Shown here piece by piece: positions 10,164 to 19,589 of a stretch of DNA of 64,000 bases. The translations under genes and the position numbers were made by a program. How positions within the stretch are numbered: the stretch's first letter is position 1; every line of letters starts with the position of its first letter. This DNA comes from Erpobdella octoculata (lineage: Eukaryota; Annelida; Clitellata; Hirudinida; Erpobdellidae): assembly GCA_963978895.1 (NCBI GenBank), contig OZ022242.1, forward strand, positions 26,640,424 through 26,704,423. Reading direction: 5' to 3'. The notes below the pieces were generated by a model. It saw only the letters and a list, made by a program, of their open reading frames with translations. It was not told the origin of the DNA and did not search any database.

Positions 10164-11638
10164 AGTTCTTTGAAGATCCTGGTAGAAATAAAAGAGTTAC
10201 AACCAACACATAATGAGCTTAGAGAAACTGCTCATGAAATAAGAGAGATGAAGCACATTTAAAAAAAATGAGAACATGGCATTAGCAATAGAAAAGCAGG
10301 CTATTGAAATTAAAGAATTCATTTTGAAAATTGATAATCTCACGAGCAGCACGACGAAAAGTTTGGATGAAAACAAAAGGACCACAAAGGAGTGGTCTAG
10401 TTTGTTTAAAGAGAAGGTTGAAGGTTTGGTTTCAGGTGGGTCGGCACAGAAATCTGTGATGGAGTCCTGGGCAGGAGTTGTGGGGGAAGTGATTAAGAAA
10501 AACGTGCAGGAGGTAAACAAAGAGGTGCATCTTGTTTGTAAAGCTATCGAGAAAACTAATAATAAAATTAAAATTAGCAACGATTTAGAAGATAGGGGAA
10601 ATAACATTTTATTATACAGGGTAGCTGAATTAAAAGATCAAGATGTTACGAAATGCGTGTCTTATGATAAGACGCAAGTTCTTAAGCTATGTTCCCAATT
10701 TTCAGGGGGGCATATTGGCGAATTTGCTATAAAAACTATATTTAGACTAGGGGCTAAGAGCGATAAAATACGACCAATATTGGTAAAATTTAAGGCTGTT
10801 CCGATATGACTTTTTGCCGATTATGCCGATACCGAGTATAGCCGATTATTAAAATTGCCGATACCGATTATGACGCCGATTATTTTATAATTACTATTTC
10901 TTAAGTGAAAATGCTTGTTCCGAAACATACCGCCATAATACAAGCGCGTGTTTTGCTGCTTGCATGCGCTCGTCGTGATAATGGTTAGTGGTTGTCCTGC
11001 CAACACTAAAATATCGGCAAGATCAAAGAGAATTACAAATTTAAATTCTTTTTGATAATTTAATTTTTAAACCAGTTAATTTTCAAAACATGCCGCCCAA
11101 CTCTTTGATGTCATTTTTATATTCTTTTATCAATTTAATTTTCTTTCAATCAATACTTTACTCTCATTCGCGAATGACTGAAGAACACCGACGTTTCCTT
11201 TGATGTCATTTTTATTTCTGCTTTTTCAACTTTCATTCACTGCACAGTGAAAGATTTTTTCATTAGTTGTCGTACTTTCACTAGATAATATACGAACAAA
11301 TTGTAAGTAGGTAGTTTTTCAGAAAAAGTTTAATCGGCACCGATTATTTTTTCCCTTGCCGATTATGCCGATTACGGCAATAATCGGCCCGATTATGCGT
11401 GCGCTGATTAATCGGGCCCAGCCTTAGTAAAATTCAATGATAAAATTGCTAAAAATATTATAAGGGAAAATTTAGTTAAGATTAGACAGATAGATGAAAA
11501 TCTGAAAAACGTTGGTATTAGTCACGATCTAAATGTCGAACAAAGATCCGAAAGAAATAGATTGGTGGAAGAAGCTAAAACACTGCAAAGTGAAAATAAG
11601 GGGGATTCATGTTTCGGGTAAGGGGTCCACCAGAAAAT
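10164..11638 (+). pseudogene. LINE ORF1 (RNA-binding protein), interrupted
   Basis: A coiled-coil-like start (VEIKELQPTHNELRETAHEI) is broken by a stop near 10260. The frame 10276-10790 then gives MALAIEKQAIEIKEFILKI, NNILLYRV and FRLGAKSDKIRPILVKF. After the inserted hAT element it resumes at 11427 with LVKFNDKIAKNIIRENL and SHDLNVEQRSERNRLVEEAK. The RPILVKF...DLT..QR.ER..L.EEAK pattern is that of the RRM/C-terminal part of CR1/jockey ORF1 proteins, which coat LINE RNA. The end (SCFG then stop) is frame-broken just before the next insertion. Confidence 0.75.
10791..11426. mobile_element. non-autonomous hAT element, TSD GTAAAATT
   Basis: The 636-bp insert begins TAAGGCTG and ends CAGCCTTA. 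It is flanked by identical 8-bp copies GTAAAATT (10783-10790 and 11427-11434). Removing it and one duplication restores the ORF1 frame. The subterminal regions are rich in TGCCGATTATGCCGAT repeats. An 8-bp duplication with such ends fits hAT. No transposase is present. Confidence 0.85.
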
Positions 11639-11658
11639 ATGAAGGTAATAAAAATAAA

Positions 11659-12451
11659 CAAGTAAATTAAAAACGAATTTTTAAAACCCAATGCTTTTAT
11701 ATGTAATTAAAACACAAATTTTGCAATCAATTTTTTCTTATATTATAAACACGCACACGTACACATATACATACATATATATAAACACACACATATATAT
11801 ATATCTATGTGCGAAATTAATTAAAATTAACTAAATTAATTGACTTATTGTAAAAATAATAATTGAATATTGCATTGTCTTCTATTTTGAGCATGTATGC
11901 AAAATTTGAAAAAAATCTATCATCAGGAAGTGACTCAAAAATTGATTGCAAGATTTGAAACAGACAGAGAAACAAACAGACAGACAGAGAAACAGACACG
12001 ACGAGTTAATAAAAGCATTGGTAATAATAATAAAAATATCATCAAAAAGCATCGAATTTAAATATCTCAACTATTTTCATGAAAATTTCGTACACGCTTG
12101 AGAATCGCGGTCAGTGAGTGTGGTTCGTGTTAACTTGGTAAAATAGTCTGCCAGTCGGTTAGCGTTTTGTGGTCAAGAAAACCCTCAAGAAAACCCTCAA
12201 GAAAACCCTCAAGAAACCCCTCGATAAAACCCTCAAGAAAATTAACTAAATTAATTGACTTATTGTAAAACTAATAATTGAATATTGCATTGTCTTCTAT
12301 TTTGAGCATGTATGCAAAAATTTGAAAAAAATCTATCATCAGGAAGTGACTCAAAAATTGATTGCAAGATTTGAAACAGACAGAGAAACAGACAGACAGA
12401 GAAACAGACAGACAGAGAAACAGAGACGACGAGTTAATAAAAGCATTGGTA
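11659..12451. mobile_element. ACC...CTTG repeat (dimeric form, inverted orientation)
   Basis: A 793-bp block starts CAAGTAAATTAAAAACG and ends AAAAGCATTGGT. It is the reverse complement of blocks at 31098-31894 and 49451-50226. It contains two copies of a unit with GACAGACAGAGAAACAG, separated by (TTGAGGGTTTTC)n, here as AAGAAAACCCTC. It lies in T/A runs, so the target duplication is ambiguous. No coding capacity. Confidence 0.75.
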
Positions 12452-12476
12452 AAAAGAATGCAATCAGTTAAACGTT

Positions 12477-13795
12477 TTGAATATTATGTATTCAAATGTA
12501 GATTGCATTACTAATAAAATGAGTGAGATAAGATTATTAGTAGATACAGATGACGTAACAAAAGATATCTTAATTTTTATTGAGGTAAATGCAAAATATT
12601 ATGTAAACGAATTTATTGAATCCGAATTCTGGATAAACAATTTTAATTTGCATTCATATAATTTTATGAAAAAAGGATTTAGAGGTATATTTTGTTATGT
12701 TAGATATGATATTAAGTGCCAAATTATAAATTTAGGAATAGATTTCAATCAATATATGTCTATTAAAATAGATGAAAATCCTGATATTTTTATTCTTATC
12801 ATCTATAGGAGTCCGAATTCAGGTAGAGAAAATAATAATAATTTATTTTTACTGTTAGAAGCTTTCCAATCTAAAATAGGAATAAAATTAATAATTGGAG
12901 ATTTTAACTTTCCAAATGTTGACTGGAAAAATAATATTTACAAATCAAATTTTAAAACATCTGAAGAAAAACTCATCAACTTCTTAAATGATAATTTTTA
13001 ACTCAACTAATTAAGGAATCTACAAGGTGTTGCGGATCTCAAAAGCAGTACATTCTAGACTTGCTTCTAGTCGAGGACGTTGATTTAATCAAAAATTTAG
13101 TATATGATTCCCCACTAGGTAAAAGTGATCATTGTGTGTTAAATTTCTCCTTTATTAGAAATTTTTATAAATAAAAAACCATTAACAATATATCCAAATT
13201 TGATTTTAACAGTGGAAAATATAATTTGATGAACGATTATTTGATTGAGAATCTGTACTGTGATGAGTCGGAAATAAATAATAATGTTGCAAGTAAAGAC
13301 TCGGTTAACAATATGTGGCATTACTTTTGTCAAGTAATGAATGAGGCTATTAAGAATTATATTCCTGTCATTGATACTGATAGAATTTCAAGATTTAAGT
13401 GCCATAAAAGGAAATTACCTAAAAATGTGGTTGAGCAATGCAGGACAAAAAATAAATTATGGAAAAAGTTTATCCGAACTAGAGATAATAATATTTTTGC
13501 AGAATTAAAAAATATCAGAAACAAATTAAGGAAATCAATTAATAAAATTAAAGAAGCTGAGACACTGAAATTGGCCAAAAAAATTAAGACCAATCCTACA
13601 GTTTTTTGGCAACATATAAATAAAAACAGAAACTGTCAAACTATGTTAGAATATATGATAAAAACTGATATAAACAGGTCTGCAACAACTCTAACTGGTG
13701 ACGTTGATATGGCAAATTGTTTAGCTGAATTTTTCAAAAGCGTTTATATAAGCAACGATAGTCTAGAAATAAGTCCCACAATTAACAATAACCAG
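12477..13795 (+). pseudogene. LINE ORF2 endonuclease (APE-type) domain
   Basis: The frame 12477-13001 reads MYSNVDCITNKMSEIRLLVD, then FILIIYRSPNSGRENNN, then IGDFNFPNVDW. After a frameshift, CCGSQKQYILDLLLVEDVDL and GKSDHCVLNF follow, then a stop in the linker; a third frame (13226-13795) covers the region between EN and RT. GDFN, YRSP and SDH are the conserved catalytic or structural motifs of AP-endonuclease-like LINE nucleases that cut the target. At least one frameshift and one stop inactivate it. Confidence 0.85.
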
Positions 13796-15150
13796 CACTT
13801 GACGCACGCTTCGTGCGCAAAGCGTGTGAGTTTTTACATATTAATAGTAAAAGTAGTCGCACTCTAAGCTCAAAAACAACACCAATGCACTATTATAGAG
13901 TAATAACTTTACGCACGCTTAGCAAATGAAGCGTGTGACTATTTTAGCCAGTGGCTGATGATTTTTCACTTGAAAACGTCTTGGAATGGTCTTCTCTTTG
14001 ATTGGATGATTTTAGAAAATCTGCCTACAAAAAAAACCTTTAATGGGTGATATTGGAAAAAACCCATATTTATTGGGTGATAGTGAAAAGGCCGCATACG
14101 AAAAAAACCTATATTGGATGTATTTGGAAATAACAGCCTACGAAAAACACAATATTTATTGAATGGTATCGGAAAAACAGCCTACGAAAAAAAAACAAAC
14201 TGTAACGTCTAATATAGAAAAAAACTCCTACGAAAAAAAACTATTATTGGGCAATTTTGGAAAAACATCCTACGAAAAAACCCAACCTTTAAGGTCTGAT
14301 GATGAAAAGAACCGCCTACAAAAAACCCAACCTTCGATGCCTGATATTGGGAAAACCCGCCGGTGATTTATTTATTTTCAACTTGTTTATATTGAGTTAT
14401 GACGTATCTCTAAACATATCCGCAAAGCGTCAAAGTTTCCAATAATAGGAAATTATTATTAATTAGCAATTATTACAATAAGAGGAACAATAATTGAAAA
14501 ATAGTAAAATGTCGTTAATAATAATTTCATTAAATGTATCCGCAAAGCGTCGAACTTTCCAATAATAGGAATAATATTAGCAAATTAGTTAGTTTTCGTA
14601 AATAATATTATTATTAATTAAAATAAGAGGAATAATAATTGCAAAATAGTAAAATGTCGTTAATAATAATTTCAAAGCGTAGAACTTTCCAATAATAGGA
14701 AATTAATCTAAATTATTTAATTTTCGTAAATAATAATATTATTAATAATTAAAATAAGAGGAATAATAATTGCAAAATAGTAAAATGTCGTTAATAATAA
14801 TTTCATTAAATGTATCCGCAAAATGTAGAACTTTCCAATAATAGGAATTATATTAGCAAATTAGTTAATTTTCTTTATTATTAATATTATTAATAATTAA
14901 AATAATGGAATAATTTATATTTTTATATAATTATAATTGGGGAAAACCCGCCGGCTTTCTACTTCGAAGATTTATTTATTTTCAACTTGTTTATATTGAA
15001 AGATGACGTACGATGCATTATATATATCCGCAAAGCGTAGAACTTTCGCAGCTAATAACATTTTATTTAAACATTTTTAACATAAAGTGGCTTAACAAAT
15101 TGTGTTCAGCGTCTCATAATCTATAAACGTGAGTATTTTCTTGTCTACAT
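13796..15150. repeat. AT-rich insertion with two tandem repeat types
   Basis: The LINE frame is lost at about 13796 and returns at 15152. The block opens with GACGCACGCTTCGTGCGC. It then has about six degenerate units ending CCTACGAAAAAA (14020-14340), followed by four units of about 110-180 bp containing TATCCGCAAAGCGT and ACTTTCCAATAATAGGAA (14400-14860). A frame at 14163-14366 is only a translation of the first repeat. Termini and target duplication were not resolved. Confidence 0.6.
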
Positions 15151-15151
15151 A

Positions 15152-15330
15152 ATGGAGGAAGTAACAATAAATAAATACGTGGTCGAAAATAAAATTAATA
15201 AATTAAATAAATACAAATCTGCAGGACCAGGTAATATTTTTTCAAGGGTTCTGATAGAATGTAAAAATTCTATTTCTAGCTATTTAAGCAATTTATACAA
15301 CAAATCACTGCAAGCTCAAATGGTCCCTGA
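15152..15330 (+). pseudogene. LINE ORF2 reverse transcriptase, N-terminal piece
   Basis: The frame gives INKYVVENKINKLNKYKSAG and PGNIFSRVLIECK, the RT0/RT1 region of CR1-like LINEs (V...I..L...KS.GPD.I....L). It ends QAQMVPD at the 15331 insertion and continues after it at 15881 with MVPDDWKYTIITPVYKKGD. The duplicated codons are the target duplication. Confidence 0.85.
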
Positions 15331-15880
15331 CATATATATAGAATAAGTATATCGGAGATGAGCAGGTTTTGAGTGAGATGCCAAGATGGCCTCCGAAAAA
15401 CGATTTAGAGTCTTTTGGTTCCATGAATATTCATTATTTGTATTAATCTATTTTTGGTATGACAGCGGAGACTAAACTCCGGTTTTAAGAAACAGAAACG
15501 TCGATTTCTTATAGCTAAAAGTAGTTGATATGAGCTTTATTTTAATTTAACGCGATATCCGACATAAAAAATATACAATTCTAATTTACCGATAACACAG
15601 GCGACGTTAAATAGACATAAATAGACCATCGAACTAGAGACTACGCAAATAAAATTCAGTGTCAACTGAAGTTTTATAAAAAAAAAATTTGTTAATTTTT
15701 ATAAAGTTAAAAACTTATTTTGTACATTAAAAAAAAATTTTTTTTCTAATAAAAAATATTTTATTAAGTTACTATACGGTTGTAACTCTCAGTTCTTCGT
15801 TTCGGATCTCCGGTCTACTAGGCTGTCTTGCTAAAAGCCTTCCTAAACGAGAGGCGGGCCGATATACTTATTTTATATAT
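15331..15880. mobile_element. 550-bp TIR element, 11-bp TSD
   Basis: The insert has inverted ends sharing ATAAGTATATCGG (15343-15355 and inverted at 15859-15873). It is flanked by ATGGTCCCTGA at 15320-15330 and 15881-15891. Deleting it and one copy restores the RT frame. A 9-11-bp duplication is typical of Mutator-like elements, but no transposase is present. Its segment 15599-15775 recurs at 17752-17885. Confidence 0.8.
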
Positions 15881-17267
15881 ATGGTCCCTGATGATTGGAA
15901 GTATACCATCATTACCCCAGTTTATAAGAAAGGTGATAAAAATACTGCAAGTAATTATAGGCCAGTCTCTTTAAGCTGTATCTGCTGTAAACTGTTAGAA
16001 TCATTGATTAAGGATGAATTAATAATACATTTTGATAGAAATAAGCTTCTAGATTATAGGCAATACGGCTTCACGAGAGGAAAGTCAACTACAATTCAGT
16101 TGTTAAAATTGATGGATATGTGGAGCAGTGCAATAGATAAAGGGGAAACAATAGACGTGGTATATACGGATTTTGAAAATGCGTTTGATCGTGTATCTCA
16201 TGCAAAGTTAATTGATAAACTAGAAAATTATGGCGTCAATGGAGGCTTAATTAATTGGATTAAAGATTATTTAACAAATAGAACAAGTAGTGTAAGGGTT
16301 AATAATAGCACATCTAATAGATTTAAAGTTATAAGTGGAGTACCTCAAGGTAGTGTTTTAGGGCCATTACTTTACATAATTTATGTCAATGATATGTTTG
16401 AAATAGTTAAGAATAACTCGGCGGAGCTGTTTATGTACGCTAACGACGCCAAAATATTTAAAACTATAAAAAGCAGTGATGATCGATTGATATTGCAGAG
16501 CTGTTTGAAATAATTAGGAGATTGGAGTAAAAAATGGGAAATTAAGCTAAATGCTGGTATATGTGTTGCGGTGAGATATGGACGCCAATTATATGATCGT
16601 CGGTTATATAATATAGAAGGAGTGGAACTTAATTTTCTTGACAAAATAAAAGATTTAGGAGTTACATTCCAGAGTTCACTAACATTTGTAGATCATTTAT
16701 GAAGTAATTAAAAAAAAATTTTCACTGTTAGGTTTAATTTCACGAAATTTTAAATATTTGACAAAAGATTCTTTTATATTGATTTATAAAGCTTTGGTTA
16801 GATCCAGATTGGAGTATGCAGTCAGTGTGTGGTCACCATAAAAAAAAAGACATAAAAGCCATTGAAAGAGTCCAGAAGAGAGAGCAACAAAAATGGTCAA
16901 TGCATGCAAGGGATTGAAATATGAAGACAGGTTGAAAATTTTGAAGCTTCCTTGTTTAAAGTACAGAAGACTGAGGGAGGACCTGATCATGCTCTACAAC
17001 TTTATTCAAGACAAAGAAGGATGTTTGTGTTTTCCTAATATAAAGATATCAGAAGAAAGAAGAACAAGAGGTCACAAATTCAAACTGGAAACACAAAGAT
17101 TCAACGGCAACTGCAGAAAATATTTCTTCCTGACCAGATCTACTGCAATTTGGAACAACCTCCATTCGAAAATCATAGAAGCTGAACACGTTATAGAATT
17201 TAAAAGACTAATTGACTGTCATTTCGAATTAAGCGATATTATGTACAACTATAAAAAGGATTTTTAA
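15881..17267 (+). pseudogene. LINE ORF2 reverse transcriptase core and C-terminus
   Basis: Frame 15881-16513 runs through the RT domain: NYRPVSLSCICCKLLE (RT2), YGFTRGKSTTIQLL, VYTDFENAFDRVSH (RT3, catalytic Asp), SGVPQGSVLGPLLYIIYVND (RT4) and MYANDAKIF. The last is the RT5 catalytic box, usually YADD; here the first Asp is Asn, which should abolish activity. After 16513 the frame is broken repeatedly. It recovers at 16893-17264 with TKMVNACKGLKYEDRLKILK and a terminal WNNLHSKIIEAEHVIEFKRL, typical of the CR1 ORF2 end. Confidence 0.9.
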
Positions 17268-17329
17268 TTATATATACATACATTTATTTATAGAACTTAT
17301 ATATGAACAATATTTTATATAATTCTAGA

Positions 17330-17750
17330 TATGGGCATAGAGACTTATAGTTTGCGCTCATCATTTCCTTTATGTTTTGTCCAATGTTGATTGCTTCTCT
17401 CTCTTTTTTCAGGATTTTCCGGAAGTGATTATTGGCATTGTCGTTGAAGAGATCCCCAACCCTACTGACATCAGCTTGATTTGAGTGCCATTTCAAGACC
17501 ATTGATCTGACAGATCTTTAATGTCAGATGTCGGCATTGGTCCTCTTTCGTCTTCCTCTTGTTCGGAAGGAGATACATTCCGCTTTGTTTCTTGGGCTTC
17601 TTCATTCAAGATTTCTTAGAGCTCTTCTGTCGTCAGCTCATCTTTATGTTCCATTATGAGCTCTTCTATGTCATCCTCGTTCACCTCCAATTCCAGATCT
17701 CTGGCAGTTGTCGTCAAAATCTCACCCATAATTTCGGGGGTGTCTCCATA
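17330..17750 (-). pseudogene. pogo/Tigger-like transposase, C-terminal remnant
   Basis: Minus-strand frames give DDIEELIMEHKDELTTEEL, then SPSEQEEDERGPMPTSDIK, then DLFNDNANNHFRKILKKERE. This order (LMEHKEELTTEEL; acidic stretch; LF.DN...HFR.ILK) is the C-terminal tail of Tigger/jerky-type pogo transposases, downstream of the DDE domain. Stops and frame changes separate the blocks, and the DNA-binding and catalytic domains are absent. It abuts the LINE end at 17267. Confidence 0.75.
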
Positions 17751-17751
17751 G

Positions 17752-18064
17752 GCGACGTTATATAGACATAAATAGACCATTGAACTAGAGACTAATTTTT
17801 TTGTTAATTTATATAAAGTTAAACATTTATTTTGTACATAAAAAGTTTATTTTTTTCATTAAAAAATATTTCATTTAGTTAAGTTCATTATCCAAATATT
17901 TGTTTGTTGTCCGAACACAAAAATCTTTCATGTAAGTGTTCGTTATCCGATTTGTTTGTTATCCGGACTATTCCTTAACAAATCACCGAATTGTTAAAAC
18001 AGTTGGTGTAAAAGACTATAAACTAATATAAAAAGAAATAAATAAATAAAAAATAATACTTAAC
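17752..18064. repeat. fragment shared with 15599-15775, then pogo-like end
   Basis: AGGCGACGTTATATAGACAT and the following T/A-rich stretch repeat the interior of the 550-bp element. From 17886, GTTCATTATCC...GTTCGTTATCCGATTTG...GTTATCCGGAC resembles a pogo/Tigger terminal region. Confidence 0.5.
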
Positions 18065-18179
18065 CTCCAATTCCAAAAATTAGCATCACTGGGTTTCAGT
18101 TTAACATGCCTTCTAGAATAAGTGTTGCCTCTCACATTTCCCAGCCACACATCACATCCAGCATCAGACAATAGGTAAC
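18065..18179 (-). CDS. acid lipase family gene, coding exon 3
   Basis: This 115-nt exon (residues 121-159) lies between acceptor TTAG and donor GTTAAG. It reads [20 protein letters not shown] then [17 protein letters not shown]. The family motif is DAGYDVWLGNSRGNT(Y/W)SR; here Ser of GNSRGN is replaced by Val and Tyr by Cys. Exon phases match exactly: G|GT from exon 2 and AG|T to exon 4. The donor has T instead of A/G at +3, as does exon 2's donor. The 37 whole codons are flanked by 2 nt on each side. Confidence 0.88.
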
Positions 18180-18696
18180 CTAATTTTTAAATGCATTAAA
18201 AACAACAGTTTAAACACAATATTTTTAAATAATGAGTTTTCTCTTGGTCTCTACAGTGTCATTTTCTATATAAGTGTTCAGCACCTTAAAACTGCTTCTG
18301 TATAAATAATAGTTTACCAAAATAAAAACACGCTTTTATAAAATGCTCTAAAAAGTAAAAATTAAATTATAAACATAAAATAAAAGCGTGGAGCGAATCG
18401 TTGCGATCATAGGAATGCAAAAGAAAGTGTCTCATGCTTTTATATTTACAATTTATTTTGTGTTTTTTTAAACATTTCATAAAAGTGTCTTTTTAATTTT
18501 TTAAAATTATTATATATTTTGAATTTTTCTTTAAATTTATGAATTTTTAATTTTATATAATTAATTTATTAATAATAATAATATTATTATTTAAACAATT
18601 AATTTTAAAACTTAATAATAATGACTGGTTGCCTGCCCTCTATGGATTGTAATGAAAATCTTCATCAGATGGATATACACTTGGACAATATTTACT
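18180..18696. other. AT-rich intron 2 sequence
   Basis: No gene seen. It holds A/T runs and the insertion site of the foldback element. Confidence 0.4.
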
Positions 18697-18984
18697 GAAT
18701 GTAATGGGATCATCGCAACTGATCCCAGGACAACTGATCCCAGGACTACTGATCCCAGGACTACTGATCCCAGGACTACTGATCCCAGGACAACTGATCC
18801 CAGGATAACTGATCCTGGGACAACTGATCCCACGGACAACTGATCCCACGGACAACTGATCCCACGGACAACTGATTCCATGGACAACTGATCCCATATC
18901 TGTATCATTTTATATTTCACTGTATATGCAATCAATAAACTTATATTAACATACATAATTTCCGATTTCTGTTTACATGTACGA

Positions 18985-19148
18985 ATGTATGTGTATGTAT
19001 GTATGTATGTATGTATGTATGTGTTTGTGTGTGTGTGTATGTATGTATGTATGTATGTATGTATGTATGTATGTATGTAGGTATGTATGTATGTATGTAT
19101 GTATGTATGTATGTACGTATGAATGTATGTATGTATGTTTGAGTATGT
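18985..19148. repeat. (TATG)n microsatellite in foldback core
   Basis: About 160 bp of TATG repeats with a few TGTG interruptions. The homologous core of copy 2 has (CATA)n at 48913-49050. Confidence 0.9.
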
Positions 19149-19589
19149 TTGGATGTTGTAGTGATGGTCCTAGTCATGGACTCCTAAATAAGCCGATAAG
19201 AATTAATGTTGGAGTGTCTTCATTAATTCATTTAATTCATATCTACGAAAAAAACAACTTCTGAAATGAGCTAAACTCTATTATTTTTGGATTGGCACGG
19301 TTCCATTTCTCATTATGAACTTTACGCAGAAAGGAGTGAAACGATGAAGAGTTATACGAACTTGTCGACCAATTTCATTTCGACTGTGTATCCGTGCCCT
19401 TATACTAAATATTATTTCTCAGTCTACTAATTGAAGTAGCCAGTATCATTATCACCACCACCGTTGTCGTATGCAGCCAGCCATCGTAAGCTGGCTACGT
19501 AAGCATCATCACCACCATCATTGTCGTCAAAAAATGAGTTAAAAATGATTTGCTTATGTCTATGGGATCAGTTGTCTATGGGATCAGTT

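Larger units (their letters stand above)
10160..17267 (+). mobile_element. CR1-like LINE, cut by four insertions
   Basis: ORF1 (10164-10790 and 11427-11638), endonuclease (12477-13795) and reverse transcriptase (15152-15330, 15881-17264) occur in LINE order and orientation. Four foreign blocks separate them: a hAT element (10791-11426), an ACC/CTTG repeat (11659-12451), an AT-rich repeat block (about 13800-15145) and a 550-bp element (15331-15880). The coding pieces read on across the two insertions whose target duplications I could define. The element lies antisense in lipase intron 3. Confidence 0.85.

Noticed and set aside
18706..18897. Regular repeats resembling a CRISPR array
   Set aside because: Units are contiguous 15-mers without unique spacers in an animal genome; they are transposon arms.
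18612..18956. TDPRT / GSVVL pentapeptide-repeat frames (also 48273-48524, 49089-49455)
   Set aside because: The foldback arms have a 15-bp period, so every frame yields a 5-residue repeat; they occur only in the arms and lack any gene context.
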